Notes: generated from the sequence alone by a model not told the origin. A stretch of 64,000 nt of DNA from Acidobacteriota bacterium (GCA_013288805.1 JABDBE010000002.1:1-64000), one strand, 5' to 3'; counted from the stretch's first letter, positions 1 through 8,875 are shown. Numbers and translations are program-made.

Positions 1-2
1 GC

Positions 3-137
3 TATCGCGTCACTGCTGTGCCTGCGGATCCGACTTCTGGGACGCGTGCCTTTTGCAGCGATGAATCTGCGGCGATTCGTTTCTCTATCGACGGCAAGGC
101 TGAATCATGCCTGAGCATTGGCAAGCCATTGCAGTAG
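3..137 (+). CDS. C-terminal end of a type IV pilin-like protein (5' part outside window)
   Basis: An open frame enters from the left edge and stops at TAG after 44 residues. The tail has two cysteines in the setting AFCSDE and AESCLS and ends GKPLQ. Acidobacterial prepilin-like proteins commonly end this way, with a cysteine-bounded loop and a final 'PLQ'-type tail. The family call is from memory of that pattern. The start, any prepilin peptidase site and the N-terminal helix lie outside the window, so the role (pseudopilin or fused pilin-like domain) cannot be decided. Note that the truncated protein at 675-1394 ends exactly where such a domain would begin. Confidence 0.55.
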   Translation, partial: YRVTAVPADPTSGTRAFCSDESAAIRFSIDGKAESCLSIGKPLQ

Positions 138-181
138 GGGACGATTAGTAAGTCCGGCAGACGAAGTAGCAACTCCCGACG

Positions 182-559
182 CTACTCGGCCTCGATGTCC
201 ACCACATGAATCGTCTCGGTCTTTGGATCCAGGAACCCACGGAGCCTAACTTTCTCGCCGACGAAGCCCCGCGGTAAATCCTGGTTATCGAGATGGTAAA
301 CGTGCCCTTTGGATGCCAGCACGAATTTGCCTCCCATGTGCACAATGCAAAATTGCGAGCACGAGGCCGGCGTGCTTCCCGCGTCTCCGGACTTCGACTT
401 CAGCATCTCCTGATGCGATTGAGTCAGGGAGTGAACATTAAGCGCACACTGGCTGTCGGAAATCTCACCCCGAAAGGTTTTTGGTTCTTCCTCGCCTGCG
501 TACGCCGCAAACGATAGCGACAGGACCCACACCATACTCAAAATCGTGATTCGATTCAT
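182..559 (-). CDS. small secreted protein, DUF5818-like
   Basis: 125 residues with a clear signal peptide (about residues 1-21, cleavage after AYA). The mature part starts with a strand and a DSQCA motif (Cys38), has Cys67, Cys71 and His74 in ASCSQFCIVHMGG, then a beta-rich tail whose last third reads as a small OB-like barrel. The DSQC plus CxxxC/H layout resembles acidobacterial DUF5818-type exported proteins; metal binding by the Cys/His set is inference. The ATG is supported by a purine-rich site (GGAGAG) a few bases upstream. The gene follows the CuA-like fragment at 577-678 closely, with an 18-base gap. Confidence 0.75.
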   Translation of the reverse strand: MNRITILSMVWVLSLSFAAYAGEEEPKTFRGEISDSQCALNVHSLTQSHQEMLKSKSGDAGSTPASCSQFCIVHMGGKFVLASKGHVYHLDNQDLPRGFVGEKVRLRGFLDPKTETIHVVDIEAE

Positions 560-576
560 ACACTCTCCTCAATAAT

Positions 577-678
577 TTATGGCGTCACTACAAACCTCAT
601 GAACATTCCTTCGTGCTCTTCACTGCAAATTACGGTACACACAACTACGTATTCGCCGGCTTCATCGGGAGCGGTCAT
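577..678 (-). pseudogene. C-terminal fragment of a CuA-type cupredoxin
   Basis: A 33-residue frame begins with an ATG that overlaps the stop of the upstream gene (ATGA). It contains PDEAGEY followed by CTVICSEEHEGM. The spacing C-x3-C-x3-H-x2-M is the CuA copper ligand pattern of cytochrome c oxidase subunit II, N2O reductase and related cupredoxins. Only the last strand and loop of the fold are present. The upstream ligand strand, signal peptide and remaining barrel are missing, so it cannot fold as a cupredoxin alone. It looks like the 3' end of a gene whose front was deleted and replaced by the gene at 675-1394. Confidence 0.55.
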
Positions 679-1394
679 GGGAAACTCGCTGCGTAGGTGA
701 TCTCGGCAGCATTGAGTGTGCGGACTGCGGCTACAGCTGTGGCTTCATTCGCCGCGCTCGATGCCGCCGATAGATTCATTACTTGCGGGGCAGACGAACT
801 CGGCATCGCGGCGCCTACGCCGGTTACGGCCGGCCTCACATTCTTCGTCATGGCTTTTAGAAATTCGGGATCAGACAGCGAGACGCCGACCGCAGCCGAA
901 ATCTCGTTAAGCCGCCAGCTACCCGCTTCCTGCTTCATGGTAAGGGTGAGCCGGAATTTCGCACCCGCGGTTTGGGTCTCTCCGTCTTTCGAACCGTGGA
1001 ATGCAAGCTCAATTTCGTCTTCGTCGCCTCGCAGTTCATCGCGTTCTACCGTGATTTCGAATTTGCTGTGTGCCAGGGGATCGTCGATTAGCAGGAGCGT
1101 TGGCCCAGCTTCAAAAGTCTGCAATTGCTGCCCTCGGGCACTCAGTTGGCTGGTGAGAGCGGAGAACCCGGCGAGCATGGACGCTCCTGAAGCCGGTTCC
1201 GCTTTTCGCAGGGCGGCCTGCGTCGCTTGCGGGAGATGTTTCTGGAACGTCCCAGGCGTTTTGCTGAAAAACATTTCAAGCAGCGCCTGGCGGGCAGTTT
1301 GAGATGTAGCTTGTGCGCTGGCAAACGGGTTGCCGAAGAGTAGAAAAAACGTACCACCGAAGATCAGAGCGAGAAGCTTCTTGGTCCTGAGCAT
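675..1394 (-). CDS. secreted acidobacterial protein, truncated in a C-terminal pilin-like segment
   Basis: 239 residues with a signal peptide (about 1-27, ending FASAQA). Residues 30-165 form an alpha/beta region that I recognise only as a recurrent acidobacterial unknown (features: EMFFSKTPG, a long acidic VERDELRGDEDEIE stretch, SWRLNEIS). From about residue 215 the sequence NEATAVAAVRTLNAAEITYA matches the start of the mature pilin helix region seen in acidobacterial pilin-like proteins, but the ORF stops four residues later. Full-length relatives would be expected to continue for about 80-100 residues. The stop overlaps the start of a CuA-like fragment, which suggests a deletion fused two genes out of frame. 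Confidence 0.6.
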   Translation of the reverse strand: MLRTKKLLALIFGGTFFLLFGNPFASAQATSQTARQALLEMFFSKTPGTFQKHLPQATQAALRKAEPASGASMLAGFSALTSQLSARGQQLQTFEAGPTLLLIDDPLAHSKFEITVERDELRGDEDEIELAFHGSKDGETQTAGAKFRLTLTMKQEAGSWRLNEISAAVGVSLSDPEFLKAMTKNVRPAVTGVGAAMPSSSAPQVMNLSAASSAANEATAVAAVRTLNAAEITYAASFP

Positions 1395-1641
1395 GGCCGC
1401 CTCCCCAAGCGTCGCTGTTGATGATTGCAGCTCGAACCGCTATCTGCCAGTTACATAAGTAAGGAGCCACAGATCCAACGGCGAGTTTGCCGAATGCCCT
1501 TAAGATTCGTGACTTGGGTCATCGTCCAGATGGTTACCGGTGTTTCACGATCCCCACCAACGAGCCATTGTTGAAACGCCTTCCGTAGCGCAAGCTGGTA
1601 GCAGTCGAGAGCAAGTTTGAGAGCTATCGGGGGGAGAGAAT

Positions 1642-1770
1642 ATGGCTGAGTTTCTGCGCAAAACGCGGGCGTCGGGTGTGGTCGAGAACGTTGCCGAGTA
1701 CCTCGTCATGCTGTTCGTTGCCGCAATGACCGGGGTGAGTACACTGCGCCTGCTAGGGATTCTGCCTTAA
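1642..1770 (+). CDS. putative 42-aa single-span membrane protein
   Basis: A short ORF of 42 residues begins MAEFLRKTRASG and continues into one hydrophobic stretch (about residues 19-41: EYLVMLFVAAMTGVSTLRLL). A very strong Shine-Dalgarno run (GGGGGGAGAG) sits 4-12 bases before the ATG, and a rho-independent terminator lies about 95 bases downstream. That combination argues for a translated unit. The basic N-terminus followed by one span suggests an inner-membrane micro-protein with its N-terminus inside. I do not recognise a family. It fills most of the gap between the genes at 1394 and 1903. Confidence 0.45.
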   Translation: MAEFLRKTRASGVVENVAEYLVMLFVAAMTGVSTLRLLGILP

Positions 1771-1865
1771 TTGGCATCCAGCAAGGCTTAAGATGTTTGT
1801 CTATTAAACTACTAGACTTTAATCGTTGGACTGTATACAATTCCGACTGCATCACCTGAGAAAAG

Positions 1866-1905
1866 GCCCGGAATCGTGGATCTCCTCCCGAACCGGGCTT
1901 TTTTA
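1866..1905 (+). terminator. rho-independent terminator, possibly bidirectional
   Basis: GCCCGG at 1866-1871 pairs with CCGGGC at 1893-1898 and is followed by TTTTTT. On the other strand the stem is followed by CCTTTT, so it may also stop the minus-strand oxidoreductase gene that ends at 1903. Confidence 0.65.
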
Positions 1906-3348
1906 TTCTTCGCGCTCTTTTTCCATCATAAGAGATTTCTTCGACGGAATATTCTGATTCAACCGAAAGAAGTTGTTGGGATCGTAGTGCGACTTAACCT
2001 CGACCAGGCGCTCCCATCGTTCACGATAGGCTTCGGGCACGCGGTCGTCCTCGTCGCCGCTCATGAAATTGACATAAACTCCCGGAGCCATTGACGGACG
2101 AAGCTGATTAAACAGATTGCGAATCCACGCGACGTTCTCAGCGTCCTCCGACGGTTCTAACCAGTTGGCCAGCAGATTGATGACGAATGGCGAACTCCGA
2201 TCGCCGAACGCGGTTTCCTCAGGAGCAACTCGCGCCGCGGCTCCGCCCAGATACGCAAGTTCGATCTGCGTCGCCGGAGAAGGAACAGTGGCCAAAGCCT
2301 GGACCATTTGCTCGATGCTGGTGTCGTCGAGAGATTTAAAGTATCCAGACTTGGTGTAATAGCGGCGGCCGTGCGGAAATTCGTTGTCGGCCATGGTTTG
2401 CAGAGCGAGGTAGGGCACGACCCTCCTGCTTACTGCGATCGGATTGCCCAGAGAGAAGATGTGATTGAGATACGGTTCGCCCTCCTCGGGATCGCCCAGC
2501 CAAAGCACGGACTCGCTCGCGACCGCACGTCCGCGGACTTCGACTGGTACGTTTTCAGTGTTGGGAGCGAGACGAAGATTCAAGTTCCATTTCAACTGGT
2601 CGGGCGCTTCCGGCATGAAATCTCTCCAGCGCTGTACGAGGCCGGAGATGTCGTCTTCGAGACATAATCCTTCAGCCAGGACCACCGACCTTAAGGGGTA
2701 GAGCTTTACTTCGAACTCAGTGACGACTCCGAAGTTGCCACCGCCTCCTCGCAAGGCCCAAAACAAGTCGGCGTTTTCTCTTGCGCTCGCATGCACAATC
2801 GAGCCGTCGGCGGTCACCAGCGTAAAGCCTTCGACGTTGTCGCAAGATAACCCATGCAAGCGAGTCAGCCAGCCGAATCCTCCACCAAGAACCAAACCGG
2901 AAGCGCCGGTGTGCGAGACTACTCCCGAGGGAAAAACGAGACCGTGTTGCTGCGTGGCTGCATCGATCGAACCAAGCAGACAGCCGCCGGCGAAGCGCGC
3001 CTTGCGGGCTTGGGGATCAACTGCTGCGTGGCGCATTAGCGAAAGATCGATCACCAGTCCGCCGTCGCATGTGCTGAAGCCGGCGAGGCTGTGACCTCCG
3101 CAGCGCACTGCGGTGAGAACGCCAGCGGCCGCGGCGGCGCGGACCGCACTTTGCACATCCACGACGTCTGCGCAGCGGGCTATGAGAGCGGGGCTACGGG
3201 CTGCCATTGCGTTCCAAATGCCCCGCGCCTGGGAGTAGCCCTCGTTACCAGGACGGAGCAAATCTCCGCGAAATTGGCGCTTCAGTGACGAAAACGTTTC
3301 TTCGATGCCTGTCTTCATGCGGATTTGTTGACGGCTGGACTCAACCAT
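1903..3348 (-). CDS. FAD-binding oxidoreductase, berberine-bridge-enzyme type
   Basis: 481 residues, usual size for bacterial BBE-like flavoproteins. The FAD domain spans about residues 40-215, with RCGGHS (His86, the expected 8-alpha-histidyl FAD attachment) and the glycine-rich GLVLGGGFGWL loop. The C-terminal BBE motif YDPNNFFRLNQNI is present near residue 460. The cysteine that gives the second covalent FAD link in bicovalent members is replaced in the GVVSHTGASG region, so FAD is probably held by one bond. No signal peptide is seen. Substrate is unknown; relatives oxidise sugars, alkaloids or polyphenols. An AAGGA site precedes the ATG. The gene is divergent from the PIG-L deacetylase. 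Confidence 0.88.
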   Translation of the reverse strand: MVESSRQQIRMKTGIEETFSSLKRQFRGDLLRPGNEGYSQARGIWNAMAARSPALIARCADVVDVQSAVRAAAAAGVLTAVRCGGHSLAGFSTCDGGLVIDLSLMRHAAVDPQARKARFAGGCLLGSIDAATQQHGLVFPSGVVSHTGASGLVLGGGFGWLTRLHGLSCDNVEGFTLVTADGSIVHASARENADLFWALRGGGGNFGVVTEFEVKLYPLRSVVLAEGLCLEDDISGLVQRWRDFMPEAPDQLKWNLNLRLAPNTENVPVEVRGRAVASESVLWLGDPEEGEPYLNHIFSLGNPIAVSRRVVPYLALQTMADNEFPHGRRYYTKSGYFKSLDDTSIEQMVQALATVPSPATQIELAYLGGAAARVAPEETAFGDRSSPFVINLLANWLEPSEDAENVAWIRNLFNQLRPSMAPGVYVNFMSGDEDDRVPEAYRERWERLVEVKSHYDPNNFFRLNQNIPSKKSLMMEKEREE

Positions 3349-3474
3349 GCTCCTTGCGGCGAAGTTCTTGCTGCAAAAGTAATGGTACTTATCTCCAACT
3401 TCTGGCGTCTAAATCATATTCGCAAGTGATTAAGATGCGGAGTTTTTCAATGACCGCACTCCAACGGGAGACCA

Positions 3475-4836
3475 GTGAAACTTCGACACTCGCTCTGCTT
3501 ACTCACACTTTTCACAGCGACCCTCGTCGCACAGACGCCAAAACCTTCCCCAGCAACCGAGCCGGATATTCGGTTCAAGGCCGATGTTCTGTTGGTGGTG
3601 GCCCATCCGGACGATGAAACCGGAGTCTCCGCTTATCTGGCGCAGCTTTTGGATCAGCACAAACGCGTTGCCGCAGTCTATCTGACTCACGGCGAAGCCG
3701 GCCACAATAACATGGGGCCAGAGCGGGCCGCGGCGTTGGGGGCGGTCCGCGAAATGGAGTTGCGTCATGCGATGACCAAGCTTGGAATCGACAATGTGTG
3801 GTTTCTGGACGGACGCGATACTCCCACTCAGAATGTTTTGGAATCTCTGGCGAATTGGCACAACGGAACAGCTCTGGAAGAAGTCGTCCGTATGGTGCGC
3901 TTCACCCGACCAGAAGTGATTGTGACCTGGCTACCCGGATTCTTCATTGGCGAAAATCACGGAGACCATCAGGCTTCCGGCGTGTTGGCCACGGAAGCGT
4001 TCGATATGGCGGGCGACCCAACGGTATTTCCAGCGCAGCTCGCGGCTCCGGTGCACGTCAACGAGACCCTATTCGACGGTTTGCGGCCCTGGCAACCTAA
4101 GAAGATTTATTACTTCTCCGACGCTCAGGAGCAAGACCAGTTTAAGAAGACCGGGCCGGAGTACCAAGTTACCGAAATCTCACCCGTGCGTAAGTTGCCC
4201 TATTGGCGCATCGCGGTGGAGGAATTCGAATTTCACCTCAGCCAATACCGTGATTACATCGAAGGTCTTGCGAAAAAAGACGATCAAGATCTCGTGAAAG
4301 ACGGTTGGTCCGATCCAGTGCAGCTGACCTTCGGGAAATCGAACGTGGGAGGGAGCATCACAGGCGATGTTTTCGAGGGCGTGAGCTCGGAACCGATTGC
4401 GTTTGTCCGTCCGGCGGAAGAAGTGACGAAACCAACGATAGGCATTTCGGTCGAGCTTGCGGGTCCCTGGGGTTTCTACGATACGTTCCGGCGCGCACAT
4501 GGCCTGCAACACTTGCCGCAGGCCGCCGTGCCGGAGATCGCAATTGCCGGCGGAGCAACTTTGCAGATGCCATTGCTTCTCCGCAACGGCACTGCGATAT
4601 CGAAAGAAATAACCTTATCAGTAACATCGCCCGAAGGGTGGGCCACCAAAGACGGCGTCGGAAGTTACACTATTCGATCCGGAGATGAGTTGCCGGTGCT
4701 GATCACGCTCGACTCGCCGAAGAATGCCGAGAGCAAGAAGGCCGAGGTCGTTTGCCACGCCCAAGCTGATGGGCAGACCGTGGCCACGATCAAACTAGAG
4801 GTGCACCTCGGTACGGGAGGCCTGCCTCAATATTGA
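3475..4836 (+). CDS. secreted PIG-L (LmbE-type) deacetylase
   Basis: 453 residues starting at GTG with GGGAGA in good position. A signal peptide covers about residues 1-20 (ending LVAQ). The catalytic zinc motif is AHPDDE (His44, Asp46, Asp47), completed by HGDH (His162, Asp164, His165), so the metal site looks intact. The fold covers about residues 35-290. The last 100 residues form a beta-sandwich-like domain (NEW3/CARDB style) that may bind carbohydrate or position the enzyme. Family members deacetylate N-acetylglucosamine conjugates and related amides; export suggests an extracellular glycan substrate, which is inference. Confidence 0.85.
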   Translation: MKLRHSLCLLTLFTATLVAQTPKPSPATEPDIRFKADVLLVVAHPDDETGVSAYLAQLLDQHKRVAAVYLTHGEAGHNNMGPERAAALGAVREMELRHAMTKLGIDNVWFLDGRDTPTQNVLESLANWHNGTALEEVVRMVRFTRPEVIVTWLPGFFIGENHGDHQASGVLATEAFDMAGDPTVFPAQLAAPVHVNETLFDGLRPWQPKKIYYFSDAQEQDQFKKTGPEYQVTEISPVRKLPYWRIAVEEFEFHLSQYRDYIEGLAKKDDQDLVKDGWSDPVQLTFGKSNVGGSITGDVFEGVSSEPIAFVRPAEEVTKPTIGISVELAGPWGFYDTFRRAHGLQHLPQAAVPEIAIAGGATLQMPLLLRNGTAISKEITLSVTSPEGWATKDGVGSYTIRSGDELPVLITLDSPKNAESKKAEVVCHAQADGQTVATIKLEVHLGTGGLPQY

Positions 4837-4840
4837 GGCA
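4823..4840. terminator. perfect 18-bp palindrome between convergent genes
   Basis: TGCCTCAATATTGAGGCA is its own reverse complement and spans the TGA stop of the PIG-L gene. It sits between two converging genes, so a bidirectional stop or RNA 3' end is likely, though no long T-run follows. Confidence 0.4.
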
Positions 4841-4869
4841 GCGGCACAAACCTCTTAGCCCGCGCGAAT

Positions 4870-7011
4870 CTATTGCTTCTTCTTGCTGCCGAACAATCCC
4901 ATGATCTGGTTCACGGGATTCTGCTGCTGTCCGGCGGCGGGTTGGCCCTTCTGTCCGCTCAATCCACCCAGTATCGAAGAAGCGGCGCCCAAGGGATTAT
5001 CCCCGTTGGGTATCAAGCCTTTCAGTTTCATCTGGGCCATTTTCTGGACGTCGGGCACAACCTTTGGATTCTGGAAAGTGCCGGTAACAATCGCCGGTAT
5101 TACTAGCTCTCCCTGATTATTCGCCAACGCGGTAGTCATGTAGCCGCCGACGCCCGTGCCCCCGGCCTGTTGTGTGAAGGCTTTTGAGAGCACGGCCGTG
5201 AGTTGCATATTGAGGGTCTGGCTGGCCAGGTTGGCAGTACCGGTCGCGCCTACGTTGCCGATATCAAGAGTCGCCTGCAGATTGTTGGTCTGCGCGACCC
5301 CGTTCTTGACCACGATGTTTCCGGTCATTTTCTGAACGTTGGTATAGCCCTGATCTTTTCCTCCCTGGGAAGAACCGATCATGGAAAGAAGTTGGTGAGA
5401 AATGTCGACTCCCGCATAGCGCACGTTGTTGAAGTTGATGTTGATCGTTCCGTTGAGCGCTTTCACGATCTGATCCGAGCTAATGGATTGCAGCGGACCT
5501 GCTGCGCTCATATCGAGAGCGAGATTTCCCGAGCCGCTGATCTTGTCGAGCGAGGTTACGCCGTAGGCTTTGGCCATGGAGAGAAGATCGGGCAGGGCTG
5601 CTTGCGGAGCACGTACCGTCGCATTCACCTGCGGCGCATTGGAAGTGTATTGCTTCATGGAGAATTGCACGGCCGCCGTGGTTCCACCCGAAGTTACATT
5701 GAAGTTGTCAGAATGAATCTCGGTTGGCGTCAGCGCAATATTCACCGTCTTGACCTGAACCGGCTTGGCGATTTCTTTCCCGGAAATCTGCAGGTTGTTG
5801 CCTGCCAGAGTTCCGTTGAGCGCGGGCTTATCCGCAGAGCCCTGAGCCTTGATGTCGGCATTGATTTGTCCGGTCACGGTCGTGCCGGGAGCGAAGGCAA
5901 TGCCCGCAGCGGCCGCCAGGCGGGCAATCTCTGCGATGGAAACGCTGTTGGCTTTCAGTTCCACATCAACCTGCGCCGGTGTAGGCTTCGAGTTCATCGT
6001 GCCCGTGACGGACACCGGCGTCGGACCTAATTTGATCGCGCCCTTATTAATCTTTAGTAAATCATTAACCAGGTCGTCGCTGACGTCGTAGTCCACGTTG
6101 ATCGGGTATCCCACATCGATGCCGTGCAACTTTGGTTTGTCCAGATTCATCTGTCCGTTTGCCGATAGGTTTCCGTTCGCGCTGGCGATATCTGTGTGTC
6201 CAGAGAGCACACCGTCGGTGTTGACTAGCGCCGGAGTCTGCAGGAACTTTTGCAGTTCTCCAATCTCGACTCCCTTTAGTTCTAGAGTTCCCTTGAAGGG
6301 CGTGCTGGCGGGATTCGTGTGCGAGAGTGGCCCACCCTTGCCTTGTAGCTGCACTTCCTGGCTCCCCGAACCGGGCAAGTGAACCGATGCCTCCAGGTTG
6401 AACGGAGTGTTGGGAGCGAAATCCGTAAGCTTGAGATTGATGTTGTTGTAGACAGTTCGCGGCTTGTGGTCCTGCAGATCGGTGATTGCGACCAATCCAT
6501 CGTTGATTGCCAATTCGCCCAACGAGAATTGTTGCCCGCCGGACTCGGCTGGCGCGGGAGACGGAGCGGGTGTCCGTGGCGGCGCACCCGGAGCAGACGC
6601 CGATGGCGGCGCTGTTGCAGGCGCACTTTGACCAAGCGAGGCGAAATTCCACACGCCCTGCGCGTTCTTGATCAATTCGACGCTGGGACGTTCCAACGAA
6701 AGCGAATCGACCTCTACCGACTTGCTAAGCAGGGGAAGGAGTTTTACCGAAACGCTCAACTCCTGGGTTTGAATGAACGGGCGATTGCTGAACTTCGGAT
6801 CGTCAGCGATCGAAAGGTTCGCCACTCGAAAACGAAGCGGGAACAGCCCCAAACTCATGTCACCCAAACTGACTTTTCGATTCAACTGCTGCTCGAGTTT
6901 GGTCTGGACCGTGCCCCGGTAGTCGTTAGGATTGAAAGTCGCCAAAAGCACGCCCACGGCAACTACGATGATGAGCACTACGATTCCGATGACGATTGCG
7001 ATTTTGCGCAT
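4870..7011 (-). CDS. AsmA family inner-membrane-anchored envelope protein
   Basis: 713 residues. One N-terminal membrane span (about residues 4-25) is followed by the AsmA N-terminal region with NPNDYRGTVQTKLEQQLNRK, typical of the family. A Pro/Ala linker lies around residues 133-155, then a long beta-rich part with the C-terminal AsmA region (near 480-660). The tail is Gln/Gly-rich and ends KKKQ. AsmA-like proteins are periplasmic beta-groove proteins linked to outer-membrane assembly and lipid transfer. The gene stands alone, convergent with the deacetylase gene. Confidence 0.88.
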   Translation of the reverse strand: MRKIAIVIGIVVLIIVVAVGVLLATFNPNDYRGTVQTKLEQQLNRKVSLGDMSLGLFPLRFRVANLSIADDPKFSNRPFIQTQELSVSVKLLPLLSKSVEVDSLSLERPSVELIKNAQGVWNFASLGQSAPATAPPSASAPGAPPRTPAPSPAPAESGGQQFSLGELAINDGLVAITDLQDHKPRTVYNNINLKLTDFAPNTPFNLEASVHLPGSGSQEVQLQGKGGPLSHTNPASTPFKGTLELKGVEIGELQKFLQTPALVNTDGVLSGHTDIASANGNLSANGQMNLDKPKLHGIDVGYPINVDYDVSDDLVNDLLKINKGAIKLGPTPVSVTGTMNSKPTPAQVDVELKANSVSIAEIARLAAAAGIAFAPGTTVTGQINADIKAQGSADKPALNGTLAGNNLQISGKEIAKPVQVKTVNIALTPTEIHSDNFNVTSGGTTAAVQFSMKQYTSNAPQVNATVRAPQAALPDLLSMAKAYGVTSLDKISGSGNLALDMSAAGPLQSISSDQIVKALNGTININFNNVRYAGVDISHQLLSMIGSSQGGKDQGYTNVQKMTGNIVVKNGVAQTNNLQATLDIGNVGATGTANLASQTLNMQLTAVLSKAFTQQAGGTGVGGYMTTALANNQGELVIPAIVTGTFQNPKVVPDVQKMAQMKLKGLIPNGDNPLGAASSILGGLSGQKGQPAAGQQQNPVNQIMGLFGSKKKQ

Positions 7012-7269
7012 GGAAGCCTCCCAAGAACTTAAGTCGCGGATCTCGTCCCCAAGCGAATTCCGTAGAAGACTATCTTATATCGGTTCGTTGGTGCTGTGCT
7101 TCGGTTCCAAAACAAATTGCAGGCAAGGGCGACGGCGCAATCGCGTTGGTGGAATTGCTTTCCAAATAAAATCTACGAAAGACAAGGAAGTCCGCAGGGC
7201 AGCCAGTGCTCCAGCTACCCACGCGGACTCCTGATTTCACAAAACGAACTGTGGCTTAGCCGCTGCTTC

Positions 7270-8193
7270 TTACTGCTCAACCAGATCTTTCGAGCGGAGC
7301 ACGAAATCGACGTGTCGCTCTCGATTCACACCTACTGTCTGGTAAAGATCCATGGCCTCGAGGGCGATCACTTTCTGCTCTCCATCCAGACTCACGCAAT
7401 GGAGCTGTCCGGCTTCTAGCCAATAATCACGAGCGATCCATGCGCCACCGCCCTTCAGCACGATGACCGTGGTTGGCTGCTGTTTGGGCTGAACCTCCGC
7501 TGTATGCTGCACGAAATTGGCCGGCTGCAAGGTTGCGGGTTGCTCTCGCGGAGCTGTGGAAGCCGGAATGTAGAGTGCGGAGGGAGAATAGTTATAGCTG
7601 CTAGGGGTGGCCCATGGTGGCATGGGAACCGAAGCTCGGGCCGCCACTGGAATTTCGATGTCTTCCATCAGTCGCATGGTCAGCCGAGCTTCGCCCTTGA
7701 AAGTTGGAAACGGTCCGCGGTTGGGAAGGGTGATGAGCTTGACCGGCCAGAAGACCGGAATCGCCCAGAGCGCGGCGTCTCTCTTGGGATGACCCTTGCT
7801 GTGAACCTTGCCCTCGGCGTCCACTCTCAGGTGGGGCGCTGAAATTACTTTCGCCGTAAGAGGATAGACCTGCGCACCGGGCAGGACGATGCGATCAAAA
7901 TCGATTTCAATCCAGCCCTTGCCGACAAAGTGTCCGGGGTTTTTATAGTCCTGAAGGTGGCCACCTAGCTCCGCGCCGCGGGGAAAGACTGAACGCCCGA
8001 AGGCGGTTACATGGCTCAAATAGCAAAGCACGGGATCGCCTACTTGTGCCGTCTTGGACGAGAAGTTGGGTTCATCTAATGTGCATTGCAGAAGCGTTCC
8101 GGCGGGGATAATCTCATCGCTGGCCGCAGCGCGTGCGCCTAGGCTGGCCGAAACACACAAAAGAACGGTTAGAACGAAATAGCTTCGGGTCAT
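7270..8193 (-). CDS. secreted protein with a TrbI/VirB10-like beta domain
   Basis: The start is placed at the internal ATG at 8193, preceded by GAGGAGAAGC; the open frame continues upstream but without a ribosome site. The protein has 307 residues with a signal peptide (about 1-22). The region IPAGTLLQCTLDEP through GAELGGHLQDY is like the small beta-barrel of TrbI/VirB10 proteins, which in acidobacteria often occurs outside conjugation loci. The C-terminal third is Pro/Gln-rich and ends in a short beta unit. No type IV secretion genes are nearby, so an envelope or cell-surface role is more likely than conjugation. Confidence 0.7.
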   Translation of the reverse strand: MTRSYFVLTVLLCVSASLGARAAASDEIIPAGTLLQCTLDEPNFSSKTAQVGDPVLCYLSHVTAFGRSVFPRGAELGGHLQDYKNPGHFVGKGWIEIDFDRIVLPGAQVYPLTAKVISAPHLRVDAEGKVHSKGHPKRDAALWAIPVFWPVKLITLPNRGPFPTFKGEARLTMRLMEDIEIPVAARASVPMPPWATPSSYNYSPSALYIPASTAPREQPATLQPANFVQHTAEVQPKQQPTTVIVLKGGGAWIARDYWLEAGQLHCVSLDGEQKVIALEAMDLYQTVGVNRERHVDFVLRSKDLVEQ

Positions 8194-8347
8194 ACGAGCT
8201 TCTCCTCGGGAGTCTTCGTTAAGGAGCGCGCCCCATGCCGCCACAGCTCGAAAGCGGGGGAATCTTACCACGGAAAAGCTTGCGCTACCAAGGTAAATGC
8301 GAGGGTAGGGAACTATCTTTAGGAATCATAGCTTCGGTTGGCAAGAC

Positions 8348-8875
8348 TTAGCGGTGGTTGAGGTCGTAGATGACGGCGAACCCCGACGCCCCAATGTCGA
8401 GCATGGGGGTAACCCGCTCCAGCCGATGGTGCCCGGTTTTGTGAAAAAGGTAGCTGAGTCCAATAACTCCTGCGGTTTCGCCAGCGAAATTCACCGCCAG
8501 CCCCGCGGTACTGCCGCTGAAAAAGCGGGTTACCGGGTTCAGTTCTTTTCCGCCGCTTTGCAGAATCGAGCGGGTTAGAGCAAAATCGGCGGCGCTGAGA
8601 ACAGCAACCGTCGTGAAAAGAGCCCGATTCTCTGTGTCCCAAAACCTATGCTGTGCGGGCGCTTCGGGTAGGGAAACGGGTACAACCGGCGAACCTGCCA
8701 GTACGCCAGCATCACTGGAGGCGGCATTGCCCGAAACGGGGTTCGTTGTGCCGGAGTTAAGTAGGCCATCATTAAGGTTCGCTAGGGAAATTCCTTGCGC
8801 GAAAGCTGGCACAGACAGCAGCAGCAGAACAATCAGGCCCATGCTCCGCCAAAGCATGGCAGAGAAGAACCTCAT
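8348..8875 (-). CDS. exported or membrane protein of unknown function
   Basis: About 175 residues starting MRFFSAMLW, or 183 from an earlier ATG at 8899; neither start has a good ribosome site. A signal peptide or first span covers roughly residues 5-27 (ending AFAQG). A low-complexity Asn/Ser/Gly segment follows. The second half has two hydrophobic helices (FTTVAVLSAADFALT; GLAVNFAGETAGVIGLSYL) with conserved-looking NPV and HKTGHHRLE between and after them. The layout resembles small acidobacterial membrane proteins of unknown role. Confidence 0.6.
   Translation of the reverse strand: MRFFSAMLWRSMGLIVLLLLSVPAFAQGISLANLNDGLLNSGTTNPVSGNAASSDAGVLAGSPVVPVSLPEAPAQHRFWDTENRALFTTVAVLSAADFALTRSILQSGGKELNPVTRFFSGSTAGLAVNFAGETAGVIGLSYLFHKTGHHRLERVTPMLDIGASGFAVIYDLNHR

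Noticed and set aside
5203-6030. 275-residue plus-strand frame
   Set aside because: Antisense to the AsmA gene; no start signal and no domain.
7270-8193. Reading the TrbI/VirB10-like protein as part of a conjugation system
   Set aside because: No other type IV secretion genes are near, and the domain also occurs in unrelated exported acidobacterial proteins.
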